Shown: in pieces, positions 22,593 through 33,254 of the stretch | Layout of the letters: each line of letters opens with the position of its first letter | Position numbering within the stretch: the stretch's first letter is position 1 | The notes under the pieces: generated by a model | Databases searched by the model: none | Seen by the model: only the letters and a program-made list of their open reading frames with translations | Told to the model about the DNA's origin: nothing | DNA from: Herpetospermum pedunculosum | Taxonomy: Eukaryota; Streptophyta; Magnoliopsida; Cucurbitales; Cucurbitaceae | Direction of reading: 5' to 3' | NCBI GenBank assembly: GCA_028017165.1 | Contig: CM051524.1 | Coordinates: 63,177,538-63,241,537 of the forward strand | DNA: 64,000 bases | Translations under genes and position numbers: made by a program

Positions 22593-25587
22593 ATGAGTGA
22601 GCCTTCAAGTAGTGATCTAGAGTTCAATCCTGAGCCTGAGAGATTACTTAGGGCCAAAAATAGAGCCAAGAAACGTCTCTTTAACCAACCCTCTTTACCT
22701 CAAGTAATTGCGGGAACCGCAATTCCTCCGCAATTGTCTCAAGAAGAAATGGATGGAATAGTTCCAAATCCGGTGCCTGTCACTCGCAATCCCATCGAAA
22801 TAGCGAATGACAAGGATAGCGCCATACTCTCTTACTTAGTACCTATGCCTGGGGAGCTGAACCCTAGCATAATCCGTCCTGAAATCACTGCCAACTCATT
22901 CGAGTTAAAGCCAGTGATGTTCCAAATGTTGTCCACTGTGGGACAATTCTTTGGAGTGGAAAATGAGGACCCCCACAACCATCTTAGAAACTTCCTAGGA
23001 GTCAGTGATACATTCATCATCCCTGGAGTTTCCCAAGAAGCCTTGAGGCTCTATCTGTTCCCTTACTCTTTGAGGGACAAAGCCAAAACGTGGTTAAACT
23101 CATTACCCTCAGGATCAGTCCGTAATTGGACAGACTTAGCAGAGAAATTCCTAGTCAAATACTTTCCACCTGATAGAAATTCTACCTTTCGTGATGATAT
23201 AATCAAGTTCAAACAAGCTGACACTGCATCTCTTCACGAAGCTTGGACAAGGTTTAAAGATCTTCTTCTTAAATGTCCACACCATGGCATCCCATGGTGT
23301 ATCCAAATAGAGGTCTTTTTCAAAGGATGCAACCCCAGCACTAGACAAGTCTTAAATTCATCAGCTGGAGGTTCCATGTTGTCCAAGAGTTACAACGAGG
23401 CCTATGAGATCTTGGAGAAGATCTCAGCATCTCACTGTAGGTGGTCAGATGATCCAGTTGAGCCAACTAGAGCTCAAGACAAGGATGCTCTAAGTGCAAT
23501 GAGCAGCCAAATAAATGCCCTGACTAACCTAGTTAAGCAAATGGCTCAAGCCAATCTCCAAACAAGTGTCAACACCGCCACAGCCATGTCAATGGGCACC
23601 CAACCAAGCCAAGGTGAGACACTTATCTGTGGATTCTGTGGGGAAGGGCACCTGTATGAATACTGCCCTGGGAATCCAGCCTCAGTCTGCTATATTGGAA
23701 GCCAGCAGCAGCCTAGGAACAACCCCTATTCCAACACTTACAACCCTGGTTGTAGGAACCACCCAAACCTGTCATGGGGTGGCCAACAAAATGCTAATCA
23801 AAATCCTAACCAACCAAGACCGAGTGGAACACCTGGTTTCACTCCCCAACATAACCAATCCATGTACCAAAAGCCATACAACCAACCTGTAGGATCTTCT
23901 GTAGAAAACTTACTCAAGGAATACATAGCCAAGAATGATGCCACTCTACAGAGTCAGCAAGCTACTCTTAGGAGCTTAGAGAACCAAATAGGGCAACTAG
24001 CCAATGAAATCAAAAGTAGGCCCCAAGGTAGACTACCTGCTGACACTGAAGTGCCAAGGAGAGATGGTAAAGAGCAAGTTCAAGCAATTGAACTTAGAAG
24101 TGGTAGACCATTGGTAAGCAACACCAAGGACACACAAAAGAGAGTAGAGAACACTGAGTCTAGTGCTCCACTGGAGTCTCTGCCAAACCAAGGTCCACCA
24201 CCAACAAGCACATCAGGACAAAGGCTGGAGCCAATCATAGAAGAGATAGAAGAAATTCCAAGGCCTCCACCTATCCTGAGGCGACCTGAAGTGCCTGCAT
24301 ATGTGCCACCACCTCCATTTCCTAGAAGGCTAAAGAAAAAACAAGAACAGGAAGTGCACTTTAATAAATTTCTAGAAATTCTTAAGCAAGTGCATGTTAA
24401 TATTCCTTTTGTAGAAGTTTTACAGTCTATGACTTCTTATGTAAAGTTTTTGAAGGATATTATAACTAACAAGAGAATAATTGGTGAGTTTGAAACAGTC
24501 AATCTCACTGAGGAGTGCAGTGCTATACTCCAAAACAAGCTACCCAAGAAGGAGAAGGATCCTGGTTCCTTCACCCTACCTGTAGAGCTGGGAGGCAAGC
24601 ACGTGGGCAGAGCTCTTTGTGACCTGGGAGCCAGCATAAACCTCATGCCCCTATCACTATTCCGCCAGCTAGGAATAGGAGAAGCACGTCCAACCACTGT
24701 CACTTTACAACTAGCAGACAGATCCATAGCATACCCTGAAGGTAAGATTGAGGATATTCTTGTAAAGGTTGACAAGTTTATTTTCCTTGCAGATTTCATT
24801 ATCCTGGATTATGAAGCAGACAAGGAGGTCCCCATCCTGTTAGGCAGACCATTTCTAGCCACAGGTAGGGCACTGATAGATGTCCAAAAAGGTGAGCTCA
24901 CTATGAGGGTTCATGATGAAGAGGTGAAATTTAGTGTGTATAAAGCCTTAAGGTATCCCTCTGACTCTGAATCTTGCGCTAGCATGGACATTGTAGATTC
25001 ATTAATGGAAGAACAATTGGAGCATGAATTGTTGACTAAGCATGCTCATGAATATGTAGGATTAGAATTAACTGACTTAAACATAGCTGAGATAATGGAT
25101 ATACCTGTAAATAACCCTCAGCATGTTTGTATGAATATTGACTTAACTGAAAAATCTTTGAATCCATTAAAACCATCCATTGAGCATCCGCCTGTCTTAG
25201 AATTGAAACCTCTCCCCACTCACCTCAAATATGCATATCTAGGAAGTAATGATACTTTGCCTGTGATTATTTCTTCTAAATTAAGTGAAAAGCATGAGGT
25301 TGAACTAATTTTATTACTTAAGCAACATAGGAAGGCTATTGCATGGACTATTGCTGACATTAGAGGCATTAGCCCTTCTTATTGCATGCATAAGATTATA
25401 CTAGAGGAAGAACATACACCTAGAGTAGATCACCAACGTAGGTTGAATCCCTCTATGAAAGAGGTAGTTAAGAAGGAAATAATAAAATGGTTAGATGCTG
25501 GTGTGATCTTCCCCATAGCTAGTAGTCAGTGGGTGAGCCCTATACAATGTGTACCTAAGAAGGGGGGGATGACTGTGGTAGTCAATG
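22593..25587 (+). pseudogene. E4 first gag-protease-RT copy, truncated
   Basis: Open from ATG without a stop through Gag (zinc-knuckle-like motif near residue 345), the aspartic protease (catalytic D near residue 677, D-L-G-A-S) and early RT to V-V-V-N-E, where it joins antisense gag at 25588-25591. The open frame of 1018 codons runs on to 25649 only because the antisense part happens to be open. Lacking F-M-D-D, RNase H and integrase, it could at most give Gag and protease. From about 25358 it is identical to E3, unlike upstream, where it matches its sibling in E4. Confidence 0.9.
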
Positions 25588-25873
25588 AGAAGATCCTACA
25601 GGTTGGTTGTACGGTTTTTGATACATGGATTGGTTATGTTGGGGAGTGAAACCAGGTGTTCCACTCGGCCTTGGTTGGTTAGGATTTTGGTTAGCATTCT
25701 GTTGGCCACCCCATGACAGGTTTGGGTGGTTCCTCCAACCAGGATTGTAAGTATTAGAGTAGGGATTGTTCCTAGGCTGCTGCTGGCTTCCAACATAGCA
25801 GACTGAGGCTGGATTCCCAGGGCAATATTCATACGGGTGCTCTTCCCCACAGAATCCACAGATAAGTGTCTCC
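25588..25873 (-). pseudogene. Antisense gag fragment in E4
   Basis: About 286 bases of gag in reverse orientation (zinc-knuckle-like region to V-G-S-S), joined to sense RT through shared AGAA exactly as at 17385-17388. It differs from E2 gag at only two bases, near 25838. It is complementary to sense gag at about 23610-23900 in the same transcription unit. Confidence 0.9.
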
Positions 25874-26010
25874 AAAGAATTTTCCCACAGAGATTTATTA
25901 TTAGCTACTCTCGTCTCTTTTCAGTTGTTAAAATTACAATTCTGTCTAGCTGTTTTTGTCTTCGTTTATTATTCTGTCTAGCTGTTTCCGCAATTCTGCT
26001 TAAGTTACAA
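25874..26010 (+). other. Mosaic filler of LTR fragments in E4
   Basis: About 137 bases of short LTR pieces in mixed order and orientation: an antisense piece with CCCACAGAGATTTATTATTA, then sense pieces with CTCGTCTCTTTTCA, GTTGTTAAAATT, ATTCTGTCTAGCTGTTTTTG and CTGTTTCCGCAATTCTGC. The variants match E2/E3-type LTRs (compare 13890-13975), not the E4 LTR. No coding. Confidence 0.75.
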
Positions 26011-27704
26011 TATGTCTCCAAAAGTGACTTATTTAGGACTTATTTAGCTTAGAAAGATGCACACTCTTAGGTGTTTTTGATAGGATTTAGCTTAAACTTA
26101 TGCTTATTTGTGAGAATTAAAACAAGGTAGCTAAATTAGGATCTGTGTGCAAAAGGAAAGAAAAGGATTGAAAACCGAAGTAAAAGTATGAAAAAACTAC
26201 ATTGCGACAGGATTGCGGAAACATTGCTGAAACCGCAATGTTTCAAGTGAAAACCGTAAGTTGACTGATCTTTTTCTGTTAATTTCCGTTATTTCAGGGA
26301 TTCGTTCTTTCTCCTCCATCCATTTTGAAGTACGACGTTGAAGATTGATGGTTCTCCTTGGCCCAAACGCACCTGCAGATTGCTATAAAAGGGGGTCAAA
26401 GTCGAGGGTTCAATCATCATCCGAAAGCGTAGAAGTCTTCTCGCAGCTCCATCTTTTCTCCTGTTTTCCTTTGCCGTCTGTTGGTTTGCGAAGCTCAGCT
26501 GTTGGAATCGATAATCTGATAGGAAGGAGAGGAGATTTATCTTCTCTCTCGATTGGATTCATCCAAACAAGGCTGATCTTTCTCATCCTTCAGCCGAGGC
26601 GGTTGCGACGAGGCGTTCGAGCTTGTTTTACTGCTCTACAGCTTTGTATTGTTGTTGTTTCTTTTCTAGTAGCTAGATCAGTTCATTTCGTTGTGTTCTG
26701 TCTTCTGTTATTTACTTTAAGTTGCTCTTCTGTTCATTCAAACAATCAAGTAATTAAAGCATAGTTCTTCATTTCTCAATTTCCTATCTTTGCAACTCAC
26801 TGTCTTACCTTGCTGTTTTCAGTTTATTTATTTTCTAAGCATGTCTATTTTATCTCTTCTTTCTGTTCTCCCTATATCCATGAGTAACTAAGTCACATAG
26901 GGGCATGCTAATGACAATACTATAGGCTAAAAAACGTGAACCAAGCATGTAGGATAGCTCTCGAAGCATTGATTGTATGTAAGCTTCATCCCACGGGCAA
27001 TTTCGATTGGCCATCCATTTTGTCCAAAGAACTCCTAACCTCTGGAAGGAGTAAGAGTTCAGAGTCATACACTCATGCTAGCCTTTCAAGGTAGCCAGAA
27101 AACGACTTAGGAATAGGCGTTTTCCTAGTACAAACCATAACTTTCTGCTTTAACAAGATGCTTAAGACCTTACTTGGACATGAGTAAACTAAAGAATCTA
27201 ATGCATGGAATCGGACGATACATGAGATTGAGTGAGTTTGATGCATAGAGAGTTGATCCAATGCTTGAGAATCGTGAGAAAATGCCTATAGAGGAGTCGT
27301 TAGTAGCCCTTGTTTCTCCATTTTACACATTTTCGCTGTTAGGAAAATTGCGGTAGAATTGCTGTTTCCGCAATTCTGCCAAGTTCACAATTCTGTTTAG
27401 CTGTTTTCTTCTTCATTTATTAATCTCGTCTCTTTTCATTTGAGTTTAGCTTTGACTTTCACTTGTTTATGTTGCTACCCTCTACGTATTCAGTAGGAAA
27501 TAGACAATTTAAAATCAATTCTACCCCATCAAATCCACCCTTTCTTTCTTAACTTTACACTTCACGAGTAGCTTATAATAAATCTCTGTGGGAAAACGAA
27601 TGAAAAAATACTTACTACTTGCTATAGGATCATGTATGCTTGCATGTTCTGAGTGCTCTCTCTATCTCATTGCTTATTTATTTTAACACATTGAGCACGC
27701 AACA
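26011..27704 (+). repeat. E4 internal LTR (second of three)
   Basis: 1694 bp. It lacks the first three bases (TGT) and about 20 bases near 26635, and otherwise matches the E4 outer LTRs. TATA box at 26384-26391. A PBS follows, so this LTR could drive the complete copy downstream. Confidence 0.93.
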
Positions 27705-27710
27705 AGTTTT

Positions 27711-27728
27711 TGGCGCCGCTGCCGGGGA
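27711..27728 (+). other. E4 second primer-binding site
   Basis: The same 18-base tRNA-Asp-type site, six bases after the internal LTR. Confidence 0.85.
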
Positions 27729-27832
27729 TTTATCTAAGTGAAAACGAAGTTTGTTAAGTTTGAAATACCAAGTTTATTGCCTAGTGAAGCTAATCTGTTT
27801 CATTTCTTTTGCAGGTACTATTGGGTTAGTTT

Positions 27833-28970
27833 ATGAGTGAGCCTTCAAGTAGTGATCTAGAGTTCAATCCTGAGCCTGAGAGATTACTTAGGGCCAGAAA
27901 TAGAGCCAAGAAACGTCTCTTTAACCAACCCTCTTTACCTCAAGTAATAGCGGGAACCGCAATTCCTCCGCAATTGTCTCAAGAAGAAATGGATGGAATA
28001 GTTCCAAATCCGGTGCCTGTCACTCGCAATCCCATCGAAATAGCGAATGACAAGGATAGCGCCATACTCTCTTACTTAGTACCTATGCCTGAGGAGCTGA
28101 ACCCCAGCATAATCCGTCCTGAAATCACTGCCAACTCATTCGAGTTAAAGCCAGTGATGTTCCAAATGTTGTCCACTGTGGGACAATTCTTTGGAGTGGA
28201 AAATGAGGACCCCCACAACCATCTTAGAAACTTCCTAGGAGTCAGTGATACATTCATCATCCCTGGAGTTTCCCAAGAAGCCTTGAGGCTCTATCTGTTC
28301 CCTTACTCTTTGAGGGACAAAGCCAAAACGTGGTTAAACTCATTACCCTCAGGATCAGTCCGTAATTGGACAGACTTAGCAGAGAAATTCCTAGTCAAAT
28401 ACTTTCCACCTGATAGGAATTCTACCTTTCGTGATGATATAATCAAGTTCAAACAAGCTGACACTGAGTCTCTTCACGAAGCTTGGACAAGGTTTAAAGA
28501 TCTTCTTCTTAAATGTCCACACCATGGCATCCCATGGTGTATCCAAATAGAGGTCTTTTTCAAACGATGCAACCCCAGCACTAGACAAGTCTTAAATTCA
28601 TCAGCTGGAGGTTCCATGTTGTCCAAGAGTTACAACGAGGCCTATGAGATCTTGGAGAAGATCTCAGCATCTCACTGTAGGTGGTCAGATGATCCAGTTG
28701 AGCAAACTAGAGCTCAAGACAAGGATGCTCTAAGTGCAATGAGCAGCCAAATAAATGCCCTGACTAACCTAGTTAAGCAAATGGCTCAAGCCAATCTCCA
28801 AACAAGTGTCAACACCGCCACAGCCATGTCAATGGGCACCCAACCAAGCCAAGGTGAGACACTTATCTGTGGATTCTGTGGGGAAGGGCACCTGTATGAA
28901 TACTGCCCTGGGAATCCAGCCTCAGTCTGCTATATTGGAAGCCAGCAGCAGCCTAGGAACAACCTCTATT
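27833..28970 (+). pseudogene. E4 second gag, N-terminal part
   Basis: ATG start as in the siblings, Gag domain at about residues 149-245, zinc-knuckle-like motif near 345. It is cut by E5 after 1138 bases of coding sequence and continues at 34974 in frame. It differs from the first E4 copy by a few residues, for example M-P-E-E-L for M-P-G-E-L and F-K-R-C for F-K-G-C. Confidence 0.9.
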
Positions 28971-30683
28971 TGTTGCGTGCTCAATGTGTGAAATAAATAG
29001 CAATAAGAGAGAGAGCACTCAGAACATGCAAGCATACATGATCTTGTAAGCAAGTAGTAAGTATTTTTTCATTCGTTTTCCCACAGAGATTTATTATTAG
29101 CTACTCGTGAAGTGTATTGTTAAGAAAGATTGGATAAATTTGATGGGGTAGAATTGGTTTTAAATTGTCTAATTCCTAAGGATATGTAAAGGGAAGCAAC
29201 ATAAACAAGTTCAAATCAATGATAAACTTAAATGGAAATAGAAGAGATTAATAAACGAAGAGGAAAATGACTAAACAGAATTTTTACTTAGCAGAATTGC
29301 GGAAACAGCAATTCTACCGCAATGTTACTAACAGCGAAAGTGTGTAAAATGGCGAATTAAGGGCTACTAACGACTCCTCTATAGGCATTTTTATACGATT
29401 CTCAAGCACTGGATCAACTCACTATGCATCAAACTACCTCAATCTCATGTATCTTCCGATTTCATGCATTAGATTCTTTAGTTTACTCATGTCCAAGTAA
29501 GGTCTTAAGCATCTTGTTAAAGCAGAAAGATATGGTTTGTACTAGGAAAACGCCTATTCCTAGGTCGTTTTCTGGCTACCTTGAAAGGCTAGCATGAGTG
29601 TATGACTCTGAACTCTTACTTCTTCCAGAGGTTAGGAGTTCTTTGGACAAAATGGATGGCCAATCGAAATTGCCCGTGGGATGAAGCTTACATACAATCA
29701 ATGCTTCGAGAGCTATCCTACATGCTTGGTTCACGTTTTTTAGCCTATAGTATTGTCATTAGCATGCCCCTAAGTGACTTAGCTACTCATGGATATAGAG
29801 AGAACATAAATAAGAGATGAAGTAGACATGCTTAGAAGAGAACTAAACTAAAAGCAGCAAGGTAAAACAGTAGCAGCAAAAGATGATAAACTTGTGAAAT
29901 AATGAATTGCGCTTTGATTACTTGATTGTTTGAATGAACAAAAGGGACTCTTAAAGTGAATAATAGAAAGACAGAACACAACGGAATGGAATGAACTAGC
30001 TACTGGAAAAGAAACAACAACAACACAAAGCTGAAAATTGGAAATAAAGAACAGAAAGCAGAAATTGAGCGTGAACGCCTTGTTGCGAATGCCTCGGCTG
30101 AATGGGGAGAAAGAATAGCCTTGCTTGGATGAATCCAATCGGGAGAGAAGATGAATCTTCTCTCCTTCCTATCAGATTGTCGATTCTAACAGCTGAAACT
30201 CTCACACCAACAGACGGAGAAGAACGACAGAAGAAAAGATGGAGCTGTGAGAAGACTTCTACGCTTTCGGATGATGATCAAACCCTCTACTTTGACCCCT
30301 TTTTATAGTAATTTGCAGGTGCGTTTGGGCCAAGGAGAACCATCCATCCTCAACGTCGTACTTCAAAATGGATGGAGGAGAAAGAACGAATCCCTGAAAT
30401 AAGGAAAATAACAGAAAAAGATCAGTCAACTTACGGATTTCACTTGAAACATTGCGGTTTCAGCAATGTTTCCGCAATGCTGCCGCAATGCTCATTTTTC
30501 CTTCTTTTAACTTCGGTTTTTAATCCTTTTCTTTCCTTTTGCACACAAGTCCTAATTTAGCTACCTTCTTCTAAATCTCATATATAAGCATAGGTTTAAG
30601 CTAAATCCTATCAAAAACACCTAAGAGTGTACATCTTTCTAAGCTAAATAAGTCCTAAAAAGGTCACTTTTGGAGACGTAACA
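28971..30683 (-). repeat. E5 3' LTR
   Basis: 1713 bp, ends GACGTAACA (TGTTACG subtype on the minus strand). TATA box on the minus strand at 30300-30307. Confidence 0.94.
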
Positions 30684-30720
30684 CACCCCCAAACTTAAGG
30701 TTTTGCTCGTCCTCGAGCAA
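30684..30720 (-). other. E5 terminal hairpin plus polypurine tract
   Basis: Minus strand: TTGCTCG-AGGA-CGAGCAA (30703-30720), then AAGTTTGGGGGTG next to the 3' LTR. The third pair from the loop side is C-G here and T-A in E2 and E4. Confidence 0.8.
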
Positions 30721-32112
30721 TCTAAAGACTTGCCTAGGCTGCTGTTTCATCTTCTTTAACCACTTACTGACTACATTCCTATCTATAGCAGTGCTGTCCT
30801 GTGACACACTTCCAAGTTTACAACTAACCTTTCATATTGCTTCTTCTGACTTCGCACGCCTAATACTCCTGCTGTTTCATTAACTCCCTACAACTGATCT
30901 ACTTGCTTTTATCATATCGTGCATCTATCCCTAAGGTTTCGAATTCTACCTAGCTTTACCCCAGACTCAGTACATGCTTCTAGCTTTTACTTTTGAATTA
31001 CCTAGGATTCCTTAGAGTCATGCCAGTCTTAGTATTAACAGTGACAGTAGTACTTTTAGAGAACAACCTAAACCCTGGCATCACTACATTGGACATACAT
31101 TCATCTCCCTAAACAACCCTACAAGTTACAACTTTGTGCTCAGCTAATTGAGGATCAGAGTTCTTTTTATTTAGGACATCTAAGCCACAAAGTTGCAACT
31201 CCTAGGTGTACATTCTTCTTCCCTATTTTTTTCCTTTTTCTTTCTTACTTTGGTGGAGCCTCTCCTTTGGTTGCCTTTTGATGCAATGCCACTTGTGGGT
31301 TACACACTTGGCACTGATTACTCAGCAACCTAAGAGAGACACCCCTCTTTATTCTATTTTTCATTTTTTATTTTTTTTTAGCTCATCATTTTTTATAAAG
31401 GAGAAGAAGAATGCTTATGCTTTAAAGGAGAGAGGAATGTTCCTAGGCCTAGGGTGGCCTCCCCCAAACTTAAACTACTCATTGTCCCCAATGAGTGTCT
31501 GAGGTGGCACACCCCCAAACTTGTCCTAGAAGCATCTAGTCTAAGGTAAAACAAAGAGAATCTAAAAGCCCTAGGCTAAGACAGAACATTCTAAAAGTAA
31601 ATATCACAGCAGCAGAAATTCGTAAAGACAGGCAGGTAAGGACTTAAAGCTATGCATGTTGAGCACTTTTAAGAGGCTAATTTAAACTATCAAAGGTGTC
31701 CTATGACACTCATCCAGCATGCTTTGAGATAAGCTATATAAGGTAGTCAAGATAGCAGCAAAAGACAGAATTTAAACAGAACCAGCCTAGCTAAACAGTC
31801 AGTCAAAAACATGCATTTACTAATAAAAATTGCGGATTCTGCAATTATTTCGCAATAGATACAGGGCAGATATATCAGTGATCAGGGCCCCTATGCATGC
31901 TTTTTCCAGTCATTCAAGCTATACAAAAATGAAACTAAACTAATCTACCTATTCAGCTACCATCAAACTACACTAAACAAATTTAAACAGCAAAAATAAA
32001 GAATTAAAGACAGACCAAATATTAACTCAAAACAACAGAATTCACATGGTTCGACGAAAAGCAGTTTGATTATTATATTTTTTTTCTTTTAAGGAACAGA
32101 AATACTCCCTTG
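30721..32112 (-). other. E5 3' untranslated region
   Basis: No gene seen. It aligns with the 3' UTRs of E0, E1, E2 and E4, from just after ORF2 of those elements (shared CAAGGGAGTATT) to the PPT. It includes a TTGCGGATTCTGCAA hairpin near 31829-31845. Confidence 0.75.
31458..31496 (-). other. E5 internal hairpin plus second PPT-like tract
   Basis: Minus strand ACTCATTG-GGGA-CAATGAGT (31477-31496), then a tract ending in a G-run. Same module as in the other copies. Confidence 0.7.
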
Positions 32113-32196
32113 TCAATCTGCCTCATATGGATATTCTTCAATGTTTCGAGGCATCACTTTTGCTCCTTTAAGATACTTAAGTCTTGATTTACGGGG

Positions 32197-33048
32197 TCAG
32201 ACATTCTGCCACACCTTGAATTTGTTGATTCTTTCAAAGAGACTGCATGTTATAACATCCCAAGGTTTGTACTTTCTGTGCGTTGGTTTTGTTTCTACAA
32301 TATTTGCTACAACATAGCTTTGATGCGACGAGACTTCTTTTTCTGGCACAACTCTTTCTAACTCCTTCAACTGGAGCATTTGTGGTGGTGGTGGCTCAAC
32401 TCTTTCATTGGTGGAGAAGCTTGCTACAACCTCAAACATTTCAAATTCTTGTTCCTCAAGCAGCGCATTAGTCTCTTTGGCCTCATCCAGCACAATTTCA
32501 TTTTTCTCAACTGTCACCAACTCCACCATTTCATATGGAGATTCCATTGGATCACTCTTCTCAGATTCGAAGGTAACAAAAGGTTCATAATCATAGAAAT
32601 CGAACATCTGAGGGCATGGTGGTAGTGATTTTGCTATAGCAAGTAGCTCTTGTAAGTCATTTGTGAGCTGAGCTAATTGCACATCCATTCTCCTCATGGA
32701 TGCATCATTCCTTTCCATGAATTCTATCCATAGTGCCTCCAAAGTGGGTGATAATTCTTCACTTGGAGTTGGGGCATAATGTTGATAGTTTTCATGTTGG
32801 GGGAACTCTTCATAATGAGCAATTTGCACATGCTCTTCCCAAGGATTATTTGAGAGTTGCCACTGATCATGTTCACACATGTACGAATAATGGTTGTCAT
32901 AGCTTTGTTGATATTGCCTCTCTTGATAATTCAATGTTGGGCAATTCTCCAAGTTATGATTATCCCCACAATAAGCACATGGCTGGTAAAATCCTTCAAA
33001 CTGTTGTGGGCAAACTCGTCCTCCAATTAAGTTCTGCAGCGTATTCAT
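32197..33048 (-). CDS. E5 gag-like ORF, 283 aa
   Basis: The only ORF of E5. Near residues 22-34 it has C-A-Y-C-G-D-N-H-N-L-E-N-C, with the same C-X2-C-X3-H-X4-C spacing as the main-family Gag. At about residues 107-130 the segment L-W-I-E-F-M-E-R-N-D-A-S followed by Q-L-A-Q-L-T-N-D-L parallels the Gag segment L-L-K-E-Y-I-A-K-N-D-A-T and G-Q-L-A-N-E-I. The rest is acidic, Glu/Val-rich. The sequence is not close to the Gag of E1-E4, so it probably derives from another Athila-like lineage and lacks the N-terminal Gag domain. It stops at TGA (32197-32199) but the frame stays open for about 27 codons more, to 32113; the first TGA may be a TGG mutation. Confidence 0.65.
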   Translation of the reverse strand: MNTLQNLIGGRVCPQQFEGFYQPCAYCGDNHNLENCPTLNYQERQYQQSYDNHYSYMCEHDQWQLSNNPWEEHVQIAHYEEFPQHENYQHYAPTPSEELSPTLEALWIEFMERNDASMRRMDVQLAQLTNDLQELLAIAKSLPPCPQMFDFYDYEPFVTFESEKSDPMESPYEMVELVTVEKNEIVLDEAKETNALLEEQEFEMFEVVASFSTNERVEPPPPQMLQLKELERVVPEKEVSSHQSYVVANIVETKPTHRKYKPWDVITCSLFERINKFKVWQNV

Positions 33049-33230
33049 TTACTTTGTCGTACCCATACGTTTTCCACCTGCAAACTTTCTCTCTGTTGCG
33101 AGTTGAGGTTTGGAAACTCTTTCATAAACTAGCTTGATAGTACCTGTAAAGGAAATGAAAGAAGATTAGCTCCAATAGATATTAAGAGTTGGTTTTCTAA
33201 CTTAACAAACTTCGTTTTCACTAAACTAAA

Positions 33231-33248
33231 TCCCCGGCAGCGGCGCCA
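33231..33248 (-). other. E5 primer-binding site
   Basis: Minus-strand TGGCGCCGCTGCCGGGGA, six bases from the 5' LTR, identical to that of the autonomous family. Confidence 0.85.
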
Positions 33249-33254
33249 AAAACT

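Noticed and set aside
25588..25649. Fusion protein reading from E4 RT into antisense gag
   Set aside because: The frame is open for only about 20 codons by chance after the junction, and the same tail appears at 17385 because the junction was copied.
32283..33137. Plus-strand ORFs opposite the E5 gag-like gene
   Set aside because: They are short, overlapping, and lie on the antisense strand of an element whose LTR, PBS and PPT all define the minus strand as sense.
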